A stretch of DNA of 64,000 nucleotides. It comes from JBBQWR01 sp038210495 (GTDB lineage: Bacteria > Planctomycetota > Planctomycetia > Pirellulales > DATAWG01). Under the pieces are notes generated by a model. It saw only the letters and a program-made list of their open reading frames with translations, did not search any database and was not told where the DNA came from. This document shows, piece by piece, positions 43,516 through 53,024 of this stretch (its first letter is position 1; the number at the start of each line of letters is the position of its first letter). The position numbers and the translations under genes were made by a program. The stretch lies in contig JBBQWR010000022.1 in NCBI GenBank assembly GCA_038210495.1, positions 14,280 through 78,279 of the forward strand, given 5' to 3'.

Positions 43516-44925
43516 TCACTCACTATTACGCATTTTCCGAATCTTGTCCAGCCGTGCCGCCACGTCGCGGTAGCCGAAATCGATGCTCGCCAATTGGCTA
43601 ATGCATTTCTCGGCCGTGTCGAGATCGGGCGGCTTGAGCGACATCGAAATGACCCCGGCCCGATACAGGGCCTGCTTCCGCAGTTCCGTATCCCGATCGG
43701 TCATGCTTGCCAGCGATTCGACGTAGTTGGTAACGGCCATATTCCACTGCTCGATCCGCTCGAAACATTTCCCCAGTTCGACCATCACCATCGCCTTCCG
43801 CTTCGGATCGCTCCGGGCGGATTGGAAGGCTTTGATCGCGTCGTTGAATTTGCCGGCCTTTTTCAGCCGTACGGCCATCTCGTATTTCCAGGTCGTGTTG
43901 CCCGGATAGCGGTCGCTGCGGGCGCGATAGACGGTGAGCTCGACGTTGTTGACCTCGGCCTTCATTCGGTCGAGCAGGTCCTTGTTTTCGTCGTTGGGAG
44001 TCTGCTGGGCCCGCTTTTCGGCGATCAGCAATTGCGCCCGAGCGGCGCGAAGCTGCATGTCTTCGACTTGCTCGCTGACTTTCAAGTCGCCGCCGGTGGC
44101 TTGCAACGTTTTCTGCAAGACTTCCTCGGCCTCGGCGTATCGTTCTTCCCGGGCGAGCAGTTCGGACAGCTCCGACGCGCTGCCAACATCGGCTACGTTT
44201 TCGGCGTGCTGAGCGCGAAGCTCTTCCTCTCGGCTGAGCGTTTTGCCGTCGATCGTTTTCTTGGGGGCCTTGGCGCCGTCCTTGGTGCTTCCCAGAGCCT
44301 GCACCTTGTTGGCATGAACCGAGGCGATGGCGACCTGCGACTCGTCGTTGTTGGGGTGATGCTTCTTGACGCGTTCCCAGCAAGCCATCGCCTGATCGAA
44401 CTGGCCGAGTTTTTCCAGGGCGTCGGCGCACGCGCGATTGATGTCGACATCGCCCGGATCGGTGTGGCTGAGCAGGGCTTGCTTGAGCAGATAAAGCTGC
44501 GAATCCGAGGCGCCCAGGCCGGCCATCGCCGTGGCCGTTTGCATCAGGGCGGGGATGTCCCACGGATTGGTTTTCAAAAGATCCAGCCCGGATTTCACGG
44601 CCGTCGGAAAATCCGATTTGCTCAGGGCCTTTTTCAGGGCGGCGCGCGGTCCGCCGATGCCCAGGCTAAAACCGCTTCCCTTTTTCTTATTGTTGAATTT
44701 CTTTTGAATAGTTTCGATAAACGACTTGATGTAGACCAGATTGCCGGGGTCGGCGTCCACCGCTTGGAGAAACATATCGACGGCGTAATCGAGATTTCGC
44801 TGTTTGACGCTCTGCTCTCCCTTGTCGAAGGCCGCCTGGGCGCGAGCGCGCTGGGCGGCGGTCAGTGGCTTTCGCTGGGGCAGCGTGGGCTTCTCCGGTC
44901 GATCGTCGTGTTCGTCGTTCGCCAT
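43516..44925 (-). CDS. Cytoplasmic TPR-repeat protein, 469 aa
   Basis: A soluble protein with no signal peptide. After an acidic/basic N-terminus (MANDEHDDRPEKPTLPQRK) come TPR-like helix pairs (ARAQAAFDKGEQSVKQRNLD; ALEKLGQFDQAMACWERV; FNDAIKAFQSARSDPKRK). A basic insertion NKKKGSGFSLG lies at ~95. Coiled-coil character around 260-330. ATG 44925 is preferred; the frame extends 30 codons upstream without coding character. Likely a protein-interaction scaffold; no partner can be named. Lies downstream of nothing on its own strand. Confidence 0.75.
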   Translation of the reverse strand: MANDEHDDRPEKPTLPQRKPLTAAQRARAQAAFDKGEQSVKQRNLDYAVDMFLQAVDADPGNLVYIKSFIETIQKKFNNKKKGSGFSLGIGGPRAALKKALSKSDFPTAVKSGLDLLKTNPWDIPALMQTATAMAGLGASDSQLYLLKQALLSHTDPGDVDINRACADALEKLGQFDQAMACWERVKKHHPNNDESQVAIASVHANKVQALGSTKDGAKAPKKTIDGKTLSREEELRAQHAENVADVGSASELSELLAREERYAEAEEVLQKTLQATGGDLKVSEQVEDMQLRAARAQLLIAEKRAQQTPNDENKDLLDRMKAEVNNVELTVYRARSDRYPGNTTWKYEMAVRLKKAGKFNDAIKAFQSARSDPKRKAMVMVELGKCFERIEQWNMAVTNYVESLASMTDRDTELRKQALYRAGVISMSLKPPDLDTAEKCISQLASIDFGYRDVAARLDKIRKMRNSE

Positions 44926-45189
44926 GGGTCCAATAGCAAGTGGGCAATCTTCCGCCCATAGTGATCGCGGCCTAGCGGCAAAAAACGAGCCGCCCGCCAA
45001 TGGGATTCGCAGCAAATCGCCTGTATTCTAACATGGAGAACAAGCGGAAAACAATTGACCGCTGAAGCGGCGCCGCAGACTTTGCATCCCGCTCCCGACT
45101 TCCGAGAGCGCGTCGCGAGCGAAGGCGGCTAAGTGTGTTTATAAAACGCCAGAAACTCCCCTCTCCCGACCTCTCTTTTCTACAACGCC

Positions 45190-46707
45190 ATGCCGACCCC
45201 CGCTGTAACCGCTGTCGGCAAAGTCTTCCTGATCGGCGCCGGGCCAGGCGATCCGGGGCTGATCACGTGGCGCGGCGTCGAGTGCCTGCGCCGGGCCGAT
45301 GTGGTGCTCTACGATTACTTGGTCAATCCGGCCATTTTGCGCCATACGCGAGCCGACGCCGAATTGCAATCGCTCGGCCGGCATCGGGGCGAGCGGCTCT
45401 GGACGCAGACGGAGATTAATGACCGGATGGTTGAAATGGCCAAGCGGGGACTTAATATCGCGAGACTCAAAGGGGGCGACCCGATTATCTTTGGCCGGCT
45501 GGCGGAGGAGATCGACGCTCTAGTGTCGGGTGGCGTTCCCTATGAAATCGTGCCCGGTGTCACGGCCGCGCTGGCGGCGGGCAGCTACGCCGGCATCTGC
45601 GTGACCCATCGCGAACAAGCCTCGGCCGTGGCGCTTATTACTGGGCACGAGCAGGAAGGCAAAACCGCGCCGGAGCTCGATTATGAAGCCCTGGCCCGTT
45701 TTCCCGGGACCCTCGTGTTTTACATGGGCGTCACGACCGCGCCGCAATGGGCAACTCGGTTGATCGAATCGGGCAAGCCGCCCAATACTCCGGCGGCAAT
45801 CGTCCGTCGCTGCACGTGGCCGGATCAGCAAGTCATCTCGACCACGTTGGCCGACGTCGCGAACGAATTGGCGGCGGCAAAAATGCGGCCCCCGGCGATC
45901 GTCATCATCGGGGACGTGGCCGCAGCGCCGGCCGATTGGTTTGCCACGCGACCGCTTTTTGGCCAACGAGTGTTGGTAACACGGCCACTTGGCCAGACAG
46001 CCGGGTTGGAGGGGCCTCTGACCGAACTGGGCGCCATGTGCATGATCCAACCGGCGATCGAAATTTGTCCGCCCGCGAATTGGTTGGCTGTCGATGCCAT
46101 GCTCGACCGGCTCAGCGAATTCGATTGGTTGGTTTTCTCAAGCGCGAACGGCGTACGATTCTTGCTCGATCGGCTCTTGTCAACCGGCGGCGACCTGCGG
46201 CGACTCGGGAAATCGCGACTTGCCGCGATCGGGCCGGGAACCTCGGAAGAACTGGCCCGCTACCATCTGCGGGCGGACGTTCAGCCGGATGAGTATCGCG
46301 CCGAATCGCTGGCGGCCGCTTTGAAAGGCGATGCTCAAGGTCGACGCTTCTTGCTCGTTCGCGCCAATCGCGGACGTGAAGTTCTCGCTGAGGAATTGAC
46401 CGCCGCCGGTGGCGCGGTCGAGCAAGTCGTCGTTTACGAAAGTCGCGACGTGACCGCGGCCGATGAGCAAGTCGTCTCGGCCCTGTCGGAAGGACGCATC
46501 GACTGGATCACCGTCACTAGTTCCGCAATCGCCCATTCGTTGGCGCGAATGTTCGGCGACAGCCTTCGCCGCGCGAAGTTGGCTAGCATCAGCCCGATAA
46601 CATCAGGCACGCTGCGCGAATTGGGCTTTGAGCCAGCGGTCGACGCCAATCCGTATACAATGCCCGCGCTGGTAGCAGCCCTCGTCGCCGCCGAAAATAG
46701 TACATAG
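45190..46707 (+). CDS. cobA-hemD: Uroporphyrinogen-III C-methyltransferase/uroporphyrinogen-III synthase fusion
   Basis: A 505-residue bifunctional enzyme of tetrapyrrole synthesis. Residues 1-~245 are SUMT (CobA): GAGPGDPGLITWRGVECL, VVLYDYLVNP, ARLKGGDPIIFGRLAEE and GVTAALAAGSYAGI, making precorrin-2 from uroporphyrinogen III. Residues ~255-505 are HemD, with LVTRPLGQTAG, WLVFSSANGVRFLL, LLVRANRGREVLAEEL and a C-terminal ITVTSSAIAHSL, closing hydroxymethylbilane to uroporphyrinogen III. Fusion of consecutive steps suggests direct channelling towards sirohaem or cobalamin. The stop TAG is the first triplet of a family A repeat. No riboswitch is apparent upstream. Confidence 0.94.
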   Translation: MPTPAVTAVGKVFLIGAGPGDPGLITWRGVECLRRADVVLYDYLVNPAILRHTRADAELQSLGRHRGERLWTQTEINDRMVEMAKRGLNIARLKGGDPIIFGRLAEEIDALVSGGVPYEIVPGVTAALAAGSYAGICVTHREQASAVALITGHEQEGKTAPELDYEALARFPGTLVFYMGVTTAPQWATRLIESGKPPNTPAAIVRRCTWPDQQVISTTLADVANELAAAKMRPPAIVIIGDVAAAPADWFATRPLFGQRVLVTRPLGQTAGLEGPLTELGAMCMIQPAIEICPPANWLAVDAMLDRLSEFDWLVFSSANGVRFLLDRLLSTGGDLRRLGKSRLAAIGPGTSEELARYHLRADVQPDEYRAESLAAALKGDAQGRRFLLVRANRGREVLAEELTAAGGAVEQVVVYESRDVTAADEQVVSALSEGRIDWITVTSSAIAHSLARMFGDSLRRAKLASISPITSGTLRELGFEPAVDANPYTMPALVAALVAAENST

Positions 46708-46829
46708 TCGCGGCATCCTGCGGCGCCGTGCATTTCGGTGTTGCACGCATTGACGCAATATGTTGGATGACTCCCGACTCCGGCCCTACAATTCAAGGCG
46801 CTGGCGATGACATCTCTCAAGAGGCACAC

Positions 46830-48506
46830 ATGACGGACCCGGCGAGCGAACCTTGGGTGGAAGGCAAGACGCTGGGCGAGGCGCTGGCCGCTGTCGCCGC
46901 GAGGCACGGCGACAACGACGCGCTGGTGTTCCCCCGGCTCAATATTCGATTGTCTTACCGCAAGTTTAACGACGCGGTTACTCAAGCGGCGCGCGGGCTG
47001 TTGGCTCTGGGACTCTCGCCCGGCCAGCACGTGGCGATCTGGGCCACGAACGTGCCTGAATGGGTGATACTTCAATTCGCGGCGGCGCGAGTCGGCATCG
47101 TGCTAGTGACGATCAATCCGGCTTACCGTCCGTTCGAGCTAAAATTCGTGCTTAAGCAGTGCGACGCCGCGGCACTATTTTTGGTCGATCGGTTTCGTTC
47201 CTCAAATTATTTCGAGATGTTGGCGGAGGTTTGCCCCGAATTAGCGCAAACGGCGCCAGGCGAATTGAACTCGCCTGATTTTCCGGAGCTGCGATGGGTC
47301 GTGTCGCTTCGCGGCGATCCACCGGCTGGAGCAATTTCGTGGGAAGAAATGTGCCGCCGCGGAGAGCAGGTCGAGCCCGCGCGCGTCGAATCGATTACCG
47401 CCGCGCTTCGGCCCGACGACGCGATCAATATCCAATACACGTCCGGCACCACGGGCTTTCCCAAAGCAGCGACGCTCAGCCATCGCAATCTGCTGTACGA
47501 CACCTATTACGTCGGCCAGCGGCTGAGTCTCACGGAACGGGATCGGGTCTGTATTCCCGTACCGTTGTATCATTGCTTCGGATGCGTGCTGGGAACCATC
47601 TGCGCGACGATCCATGGGGCCGCGATGATCGTGCCCGCCGAATCGTTCGACGCCGCGGCGACGCTCGAAGCCGTGGAGCGCGAGCGGGCCACCGCGCTCT
47701 ACGGCGTCCCCACGATGTTCATCGCCGAGCTGCACGATCCCACGCGAGTCCACCGCGATTTGTCGTCGCTCAGGACCGGCATCATGTCGGGCAGTCCTTG
47801 TCCGATCGAGACGATGCGGACGGTTGTCAACGAGATGGGTTGCAGGGAAATCACCATCGCTTACGGTCAGACGGAAGCGTCCCCCGTGATTACGCAAACC
47901 GGCATCAACGATCCGCTCGAGCTGCGCGTCGAGACCGTCGGCCGTCCGCTGCCAGGGGTCGAAGTCCGACTCATCGATCCGGCGACCGGCGAGATCGTCG
48001 GCGATAATGTTCCCGGCGAACTGTGCGCGCACGGGCCGATCGTCATGCTCGGCTATTACAAGAACCCCGATGCGACCGCAGCCGCAATCGACGCCGAGGG
48101 CTGGCTGCACACGGGCGATCTAGCCGTGCGACTGCCGGGCGGCTACTACAAGATCACGGGCCGAATCAAAGACATGGTCATCCGGGGCGGCGAAAACATC
48201 TACCCGCGCGAGATCGAGGAATTCCTCTTCACGCACCCGGCCATCGAGCAGGCGTCGGTCGTCGGCGTCCCCGATCCAAAATACGGCGAGGAGCTATGCG
48301 CTTGGGTCAAGCTCAAGCACTCGGCCAGGGCCACCGAGGAGCAGCTCCGCGAATTCTGCCGCGGCAAGCTGGCCCACTATAAAATCCCCCGCTACGTCCG
48401 GTTCGTCGATAGCTTTCCGCAAACCGTGACCGGCAAGATTCAAAAATTCAAAATCCGCGAGCAAATGCGCAACGAGTTGGGGCTGAGCGAGCAGGCGACG
48501 GCGTGA
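46830..48506 (+). CDS. Fatty-acyl-CoA ligase, AMP-binding family
   Basis: A 558-residue adenylate-forming enzyme that activates a carboxylate with ATP and CoA. Core motifs: YTSGTTGFPKAA (~203-214), YGQTEASPV, GWLHTGDLA, RIKDMVIRGGENIYPREIEE and the final GKIQKF, with the catalytic Lys for adenylation. The pattern PLYHCFG, and overall similarity to FadD3/FadK-type medium- or long-chain acyl-CoA synthetases, suggests fatty-acid activation, but the chain length is not predictable. ATG 46830 is the first start consistent with the family N-terminus. It follows the cobA-hemD gene and a family A repeat. Confidence 0.93.
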   Translation: MTDPASEPWVEGKTLGEALAAVAARHGDNDALVFPRLNIRLSYRKFNDAVTQAARGLLALGLSPGQHVAIWATNVPEWVILQFAAARVGIVLVTINPAYRPFELKFVLKQCDAAALFLVDRFRSSNYFEMLAEVCPELAQTAPGELNSPDFPELRWVVSLRGDPPAGAISWEEMCRRGEQVEPARVESITAALRPDDAINIQYTSGTTGFPKAATLSHRNLLYDTYYVGQRLSLTERDRVCIPVPLYHCFGCVLGTICATIHGAAMIVPAESFDAAATLEAVERERATALYGVPTMFIAELHDPTRVHRDLSSLRTGIMSGSPCPIETMRTVVNEMGCREITIAYGQTEASPVITQTGINDPLELRVETVGRPLPGVEVRLIDPATGEIVGDNVPGELCAHGPIVMLGYYKNPDATAAAIDAEGWLHTGDLAVRLPGGYYKITGRIKDMVIRGGENIYPREIEEFLFTHPAIEQASVVGVPDPKYGEELCAWVKLKHSARATEEQLREFCRGKLAHYKIPRYVRFVDSFPQTVTGKIQKFKIREQMRNELGLSEQATA

Positions 48507-49084
48507 AATCGGGGATGAAATTCCGCAGTCGCGTCTGCCGCAATCAAGTTTCCCGGGTGCGTTGGATCCAGTCGGTCATTGATTTCAGATCCTGACCCCA
48601 GAACAGCGTCCGACCCCGAGCTTGGCCCCTCGGTATTTCGCCGCCATCGCGTCGGAGATTTTGACTGCCCGCTCGGACATTCGCTCTTCGGCGAACCACC
48701 ATTGCGGCGTCTCCGCAGCGCCAAGGGCGAGCGCGAGTCCGATAAGCTCGGCTTCTGCCATAGGAGCCATTCTCGCGGCAACGATCGGACCTTGACTGTC
48801 GCGCAGTGGCAATTGGGAAGTTAAATTTTTTGAGCGACGCATTTCATCGCCTTCGCGAAAACGGGGACGTCAATCTATTGCCGAGCGAAATTTTCGAGCA
48901 ACGCACGGCTTTGCCGCGGACGGCGGCTGCTCGTGTACAAAATTATAGAACGGCTAGTCAAATCCTCTCGCACGAAAAAAAGTCTCTCATTCGAATGGAA
49001 AGAACCATTAAAAAAGACCTCCGCGTCGATACGCGGAGGTCTTTCGGGAATCACTGTCAATCGGTCGAACCGGCGGCCGAATGC
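48507..49084. other. Intergenic; one doubtful small frame
   Basis: A minus-strand frame at 48585-48842 (85 residues, MRRSKNLTSQLPLRDS..., with WWFAEERMSERAVKI) has plausible composition but no recognised motif or clear ribosome-binding site, so I leave it uncalled. The string CTGACCCCAGAACAGCGTCC at 48592 resembles repeats spread in planctomycete genomes. The rpoD terminator lies at 49013-49044. Confidence 0.4.
49013..49044 (-). terminator. Intrinsic terminator of rpoD
   Basis: A 13-bp perfect stem, AAAGACCTCCGCG pairing with CGCGGAGGTCTTT, with a six-base loop, followed on the minus strand by TTTTTTAATGG. It lies 40 bp beyond the rpoD stop. The cleanest terminator in the window. Confidence 0.9.
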
Positions 49085-50647
49085 TTAATCCAAAAATCCA
49101 ACGAGCTCTTGGCTGCGGCTGGGCTGCTGGAGTTTGCGGACGGCCTTGGCCTCGATCTGGCGAATGCGTTCGCGGGTTACTTTGAAAATGTGGCCGACTT
49201 CTTCTAGCGTGTAACTGTAGCCGTCTCCCAGGCCGTAGCGAAGCTTGATGATCTCGCGCTCGCGGTAGCTGAGCGTCTTGAGCACCTTCGCAATTCGGCC
49301 GCGGAGCATTTCCTGTGCGGCGCCGATGGCCGGGTTCTCCGCGCCCGAATCGGGAAGCAGATCGCCAAAATGGCTATCTTCGCTATTGCCGACCGGCCGA
49401 TCGAGACTGATCGGATAACGGCTCATGGCCAGCACGCGGCGAGTCTCGTCGACGGCCGTGCCCGAGGCGATGGCCGTCTCTTCGATCGTCGGTTCGCGGC
49501 CGAGTTTCTGGAGCAACTGCCGCGAGACATTCCGCACGCGCGACATTGTCTCGACCATGTGAACTGGAATCCGAATCGTGCGGCTCTGATCGGCGACCGC
49601 CCGGGTGATCGCTTGGCGAATCCACCACGTGGCATAGGTGCAGAACTTGAACCCGCGGCGATACTCGAACTTATCGACGGCTCGCATCAGGCCGGCGTTG
49701 CCTTCTTGGATCAAATCCAAGAAGCTCAGGCCGCGGTTGCGATACTTTTTGGCGATAGACACGACGAGTCGCAAGTTGCCCTCCGACAGGCCACGCTTGG
49801 CTTGCTGGTAGTGAGCATAGATCGACTTGAGGTAGCGAACCCGATTGCGCAGGCTCGTCGGCGTTTCTTGCGTCGTGCGAATGATCGCGCGGAAATCGCG
49901 AATCCACGCTTGTCGCTCGGCCTGCGGCAACCGGGCTTTCTTGTGGGCCTCGATCCGCGCCTTGAGCTCGTCCACGCGGCGACTGAAATCGTCGAGCGTG
50001 CGAATCAGCGGTTCGATCCGCTGGGTTCGCAGACCCAGTTCCTCGACCAGCTTCACGGCTCGCAACCGGCGCCGGCCCAGCCGTCGCCAAGCTTCTTTGC
50101 GGTGCTGCATCTTGGCCGACTTGCTCGTCGCGGTCCGATAGTCGGCCTTGTTGCGACGCAGCAGCATTTCGACGGTCCGCAAATTCAGCGGCAAACGGCC
50201 GAGAATCTGGTCTTTTTCCAGCCGATCCGTCACGGACACTTGCACGGTCCGATCGAACGGCAATTCGCCGCGATGCACGCGCTTGAGGATCTTGACCGCA
50301 ATCTGGATCACGTAGTCGCATTCGAGTAGCTTGCGGCGGAAATCGGCGCGAGTGACCTCGATCCGCTTGGCCAGGGTGATTTCCTGTTGCCGGGTGAGCA
50401 GCGGAATTTCCCCCATCTGCGTGAGGTACATTCGCACGGGATCGTCCGACCAGCTTTCGACGTCCTCTTCTTCGGCCAGCAGTTCGTCGGTCTTGCCATC
50501 AATGTCCAAATCGAGCGACGCGGAATCGGCCGACAACAGATCGTCGTCGGAGTCGTCCACGTCGACGGCCTTGTCGACCAATTCCACGGCGTCATCGACG
50601 TGCGGAATTACATCGTCTTCAAGATCATCGATCAGTGAATCATACAA
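49085..50647 (-). CDS. rpoD: RNA polymerase primary sigma factor, sigma-70
   Basis: A 520-residue sigma factor. The N-terminus (1-~75) is very acidic (DDLEDDVIPHVDDAVELVDKA) and stands in for region 1.1. Region 1.2 is DDPVRMYLTQMGEIPLLTRQQE. Region 2 has GNLRLVVSIAKKYRNRGLSF, LDLIQEGNAGLMRAVDKF and the -10-binding FKFCTYATWWIRQAITRA. Region 3 follows, and region 4.2 is YTLEEVGHIFKVTRERIRQI, recognising the -35 box. A ~200-residue basic, helix-rich insertion lies between 1.2 and 2. The start is TTG 50647, behind AAGGAG at seven bases; no ATG is in frame nearby. C-terminus ends PSRSQELVGFLD. Confidence 0.95.
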   Translation of the reverse strand: MYDSLIDDLEDDVIPHVDDAVELVDKAVDVDDSDDDLLSADSASLDLDIDGKTDELLAEEEDVESWSDDPVRMYLTQMGEIPLLTRQQEITLAKRIEVTRADFRRKLLECDYVIQIAVKILKRVHRGELPFDRTVQVSVTDRLEKDQILGRLPLNLRTVEMLLRRNKADYRTATSKSAKMQHRKEAWRRLGRRRLRAVKLVEELGLRTQRIEPLIRTLDDFSRRVDELKARIEAHKKARLPQAERQAWIRDFRAIIRTTQETPTSLRNRVRYLKSIYAHYQQAKRGLSEGNLRLVVSIAKKYRNRGLSFLDLIQEGNAGLMRAVDKFEYRRGFKFCTYATWWIRQAITRAVADQSRTIRIPVHMVETMSRVRNVSRQLLQKLGREPTIEETAIASGTAVDETRRVLAMSRYPISLDRPVGNSEDSHFGDLLPDSGAENPAIGAAQEMLRGRIAKVLKTLSYREREIIKLRYGLGDGYSYTLEEVGHIFKVTRERIRQIEAKAVRKLQQPSRSQELVGFLD

Positions 50648-51519
50648 AGGAACACTCCTTCAGGTGAGGCAAGTGTTAATGCGGGAGATACAAACGAACG
50701 CAAGACTTCGGCGGCCGCGGCAACCTTAACGGCAAGGGGCAATCGGACGGCGTTAGCAGTCCGTGCTTGTGTCTAACGTGCCAGCCGATTTTTCCGCGAA
50801 TTCGCTCACTGCAACAGTCCAGTAATATGGACACGGCCGGAAGCGAGCTGACAAGCGGCTGCCTTACAAGGCACAGCCGAATGGCTCGCGGACGTCGCGG
50901 CACTCAATGGCGGAGTCGGAACACGGAAATTTCAATCAACTCATTATCCAAGGAACTGCAACAAAAATCCACCAAATTCTAACACTGATTCGGTTTGCGG
51001 TGGCCGAATCGGAAATTTGTCAAGAGATTACTTCGAGGCAAGCAATCTGGCGGAGCTAAATATTCAGCAGATTGCCCAGCTTAACATCCGCCTCACGTCA
51101 ATCACCGAATCCGCAACCTTGACTCGCGACATCCTCATCAAGGAGTCGCTGGGTTTTCTTACTAACAAGCTGTCCAAGCGGCTGCTCTTAACTTTCGCGG
51201 TTGGCGCACGGCAACAGGACCGGCTCGCCTCACTCGCGGTTCACACGACAAAAAGTCGAATCACCGCCCCCCAGTCCTCAAACTTATTCGCCGATCGCAG
51301 CCGCACGCCGATTAATTTTAATCCGATGACTTCCCGGGTCTAGTGTTTGGAGGGAAAAAATCGTGGAGCCTGCAGCGCGAACCCATGTTAACTGCGGCGA
51401 CTCGGATAGATACGATTGACGGCTCATGCTTCCCGCGTCCACCCTCGGTCGCTAGCATTAAGCGATGCAATCGCGTTTCGGCGATGCTCCTTCGATCTCC
51501 ATTTCTCAATGAGACACAT
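50648..51519. other. Intergenic region upstream of rpoD and the SDR gene
   Basis: 870 bp between the divergent rpoD and SDR genes. Short frames exist (near 50767-50982 and 51017-51343), but their products are Ser/Thr/Arg-rich, unmotivated and without ribosome-binding sites. AT content rises around 50900-51300. It should carry the rpoD promoter; no named repeat or hairpin stands out. Confidence 0.5.
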
Positions 51520-52305
51520 ATGCCGCTGGATGGAAAGGTCGCGCTCGTAACGGGCGCAAGTCGCGGAATTGGTCGGGCAATCGCCGTGGCGCTGGCCCAA
51601 AGCGGCGCCGACGTGGCCATCAACGACATTTCGTTCCAGGTTGAAACGGATTCGACTGCCGCCGAAGTCCGGGCGATCGGACGTCGCGCCATCAACTTGC
51701 AGGCCGACGTCGCCGACCATGACGCCGTGGAGAAAATGGTCGCCGCGACAGTCGCTGAATTCGGCAAGCTCGACGTCGCCGTGAGCAGCGCCGTCTACAG
51801 CGACCGCGAGCCGTTTTGCGAGGCCGACATGGCTGGCTTCCGCCGCACGATCGATGTGTCGATGTGGGGCGCGTTTCATTTGCTGCGGGCGGTCGCCCGG
51901 CAAATGATCGCCCAGAGCAGCGGTGGCGCGATCGCGCTGATCAGCTCGCCCCAGGCCTACGTTCCCGTCCCCCGATCAATGGCCTACAATATGTCCAAAG
52001 CGGCGAACGACCAGATGGCTCGCACGGCGGCGCTGGAATTAGCCGATCACCGCATTCGGGTGAACACGGTGCATCCCGGCTGGATCGATACCCCCGGCGA
52101 ACGCAAATTCGCCAGCGAGGAGCAGATCGTCCGCTCTAGCGAAAAGTTGGTTTGGAAACGGCTTGGCCGGCCCGACGAGATCGCCCGAGCGGTCGTCTTC
52201 CTGTGCGACCCGGCTAGCGATTACATCACGGGCGCCGAATTGCTGGTGGACGGCGGCAACACGCTGCCCTGGTGGGCTAGTGGCGGCATGGGTGTTCCGC
52301 GATAG
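51520..52305 (+). CDS. Short-chain dehydrogenase/reductase, 3-oxoacyl reductase-like
   Basis: A 261-residue classical SDR. NAD(P)-binding TGASRGIG (11-18), a SSAVYSD strand in place of the usual NNAG, catalytic Ser near SSPQAY, and Tyr156-x3-Lys160 (YNMSK). C-terminal PDEIARAVVFLCDPASDYITGAELLVDGG is typical of FabG and glucose-1-dehydrogenase relatives. ATG 51520 is chosen since the glycine motif must be N-terminal; the frame is open for 59 codons upstream. Substrate unknown; a single gene without pathway neighbours. Confidence 0.9.
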   Translation: MPLDGKVALVTGASRGIGRAIAVALAQSGADVAINDISFQVETDSTAAEVRAIGRRAINLQADVADHDAVEKMVAATVAEFGKLDVAVSSAVYSDREPFCEADMAGFRRTIDVSMWGAFHLLRAVARQMIAQSSGGAIALISSPQAYVPVPRSMAYNMSKAANDQMARTAALELADHRIRVNTVHPGWIDTPGERKFASEEQIVRSSEKLVWKRLGRPDEIARAVVFLCDPASDYITGAELLVDGGNTLPWWASGGMGVPR

Positions 52306-52407
52306 GAGGAGCCCGTTTCTTCATGTACGAGTTGTTCGATCGTAGAATCTAATGTGGCTTGCCTTTCACTCTCAACTCCCGTCTCCCGACTCCCGGCTAA
52401 TCCGCCG

Positions 52408-52983
52408 ATGACGCAATATCTATTACCTTGCCCGTGCGGACGCAAGCTGACGATCGGCGCGGCGCAAGCGGGTGATCGATTGCAGTGCGAGTGCGGAGCA
52501 ATGGTCGAGGCGCCGACGTTTCGAAACTTGGCGACGCTTGAACGAGCATCCGCGTCCGGCTCGCCGGGGGGCGGGCTGCGTCAGCCAACGGCAGCCTCTC
52601 CGCGCCCGACCGGCGCATCGTGGGGTGCGCGGCAAGGCGTGACCTTTTTGGGCGTTGCTTTGGTGGCGCTCAGCTTGGTGGGGCTGGCGTTATTGCTCGT
52701 TTTCAAACCCGCCAAGCCGCAAGACGTGATCCCGTCGACCAACGTCGACTCGATGTCGCCGGGTGTCGCCTGGCGGGCCTGGGCCGACGTCGAGCGCGGT
52801 CTGCAACAACCGGTGACGCTCGAAACGGCCATCCCCATGCACGAGCTCGCCATCGACCGCGGCAACTGGCAGAAAATCCTCTATGTCGTCGAGGCCATCA
52901 CAGGCGTCGGCGTAATGCTGACACTCGTCGGACTGCTGTTAGGAGCCTTGAATTCAAAACAGCGCCGCGCGCCCGCTTCGTAG
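52408..52983 (+). CDS. Small membrane protein with N-terminal zinc ribbon
   Basis: A 191-residue protein of unknown function. Residues 8-32 hold CPCGRKL and LQCECG, a Cys4 zinc-ribbon arrangement. A Gly/Ser/Pro linker leads to one membrane helix at ~77-97 (FLGVALVALSLVGLALLLV), a periplasmic stretch and a second helix near the C-terminus (AITGVGVMLTLVGLLLGAL). This ribbon plus two-helix design recurs in planctomycetes. The DNA before the start is a reversed family B array (CTCCCGTCTCCCGACTCC). Confidence 0.72.
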   Translation: MTQYLLPCPCGRKLTIGAAQAGDRLQCECGAMVEAPTFRNLATLERASASGSPGGGLRQPTAASPRPTGASWGARQGVTFLGVALVALSLVGLALLLVFKPAKPQDVIPSTNVDSMSPGVAWRAWADVERGLQQPVTLETAIPMHELAIDRGNWQKILYVVEAITGVGVMLTLVGLLLGALNSKQRRAPAS

Positions 52984-53024
52984 CACAGGCTTCCCGGTCC
53001 TCTAATCCCTAGTCCATTGCCCCC

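Noticed and set aside
45000..45189. Cobalamin riboswitch ahead of the cobA-hemD gene
   Set aside because: No B12-box-like sequence or extended fold could be seen in the short upstream region.
51017..51343. 108-codon plus-strand frame upstream of the SDR gene
   Set aside because: No ribosome-binding site, motif or signal; composition is like the surrounding AT-richer intergenic DNA.
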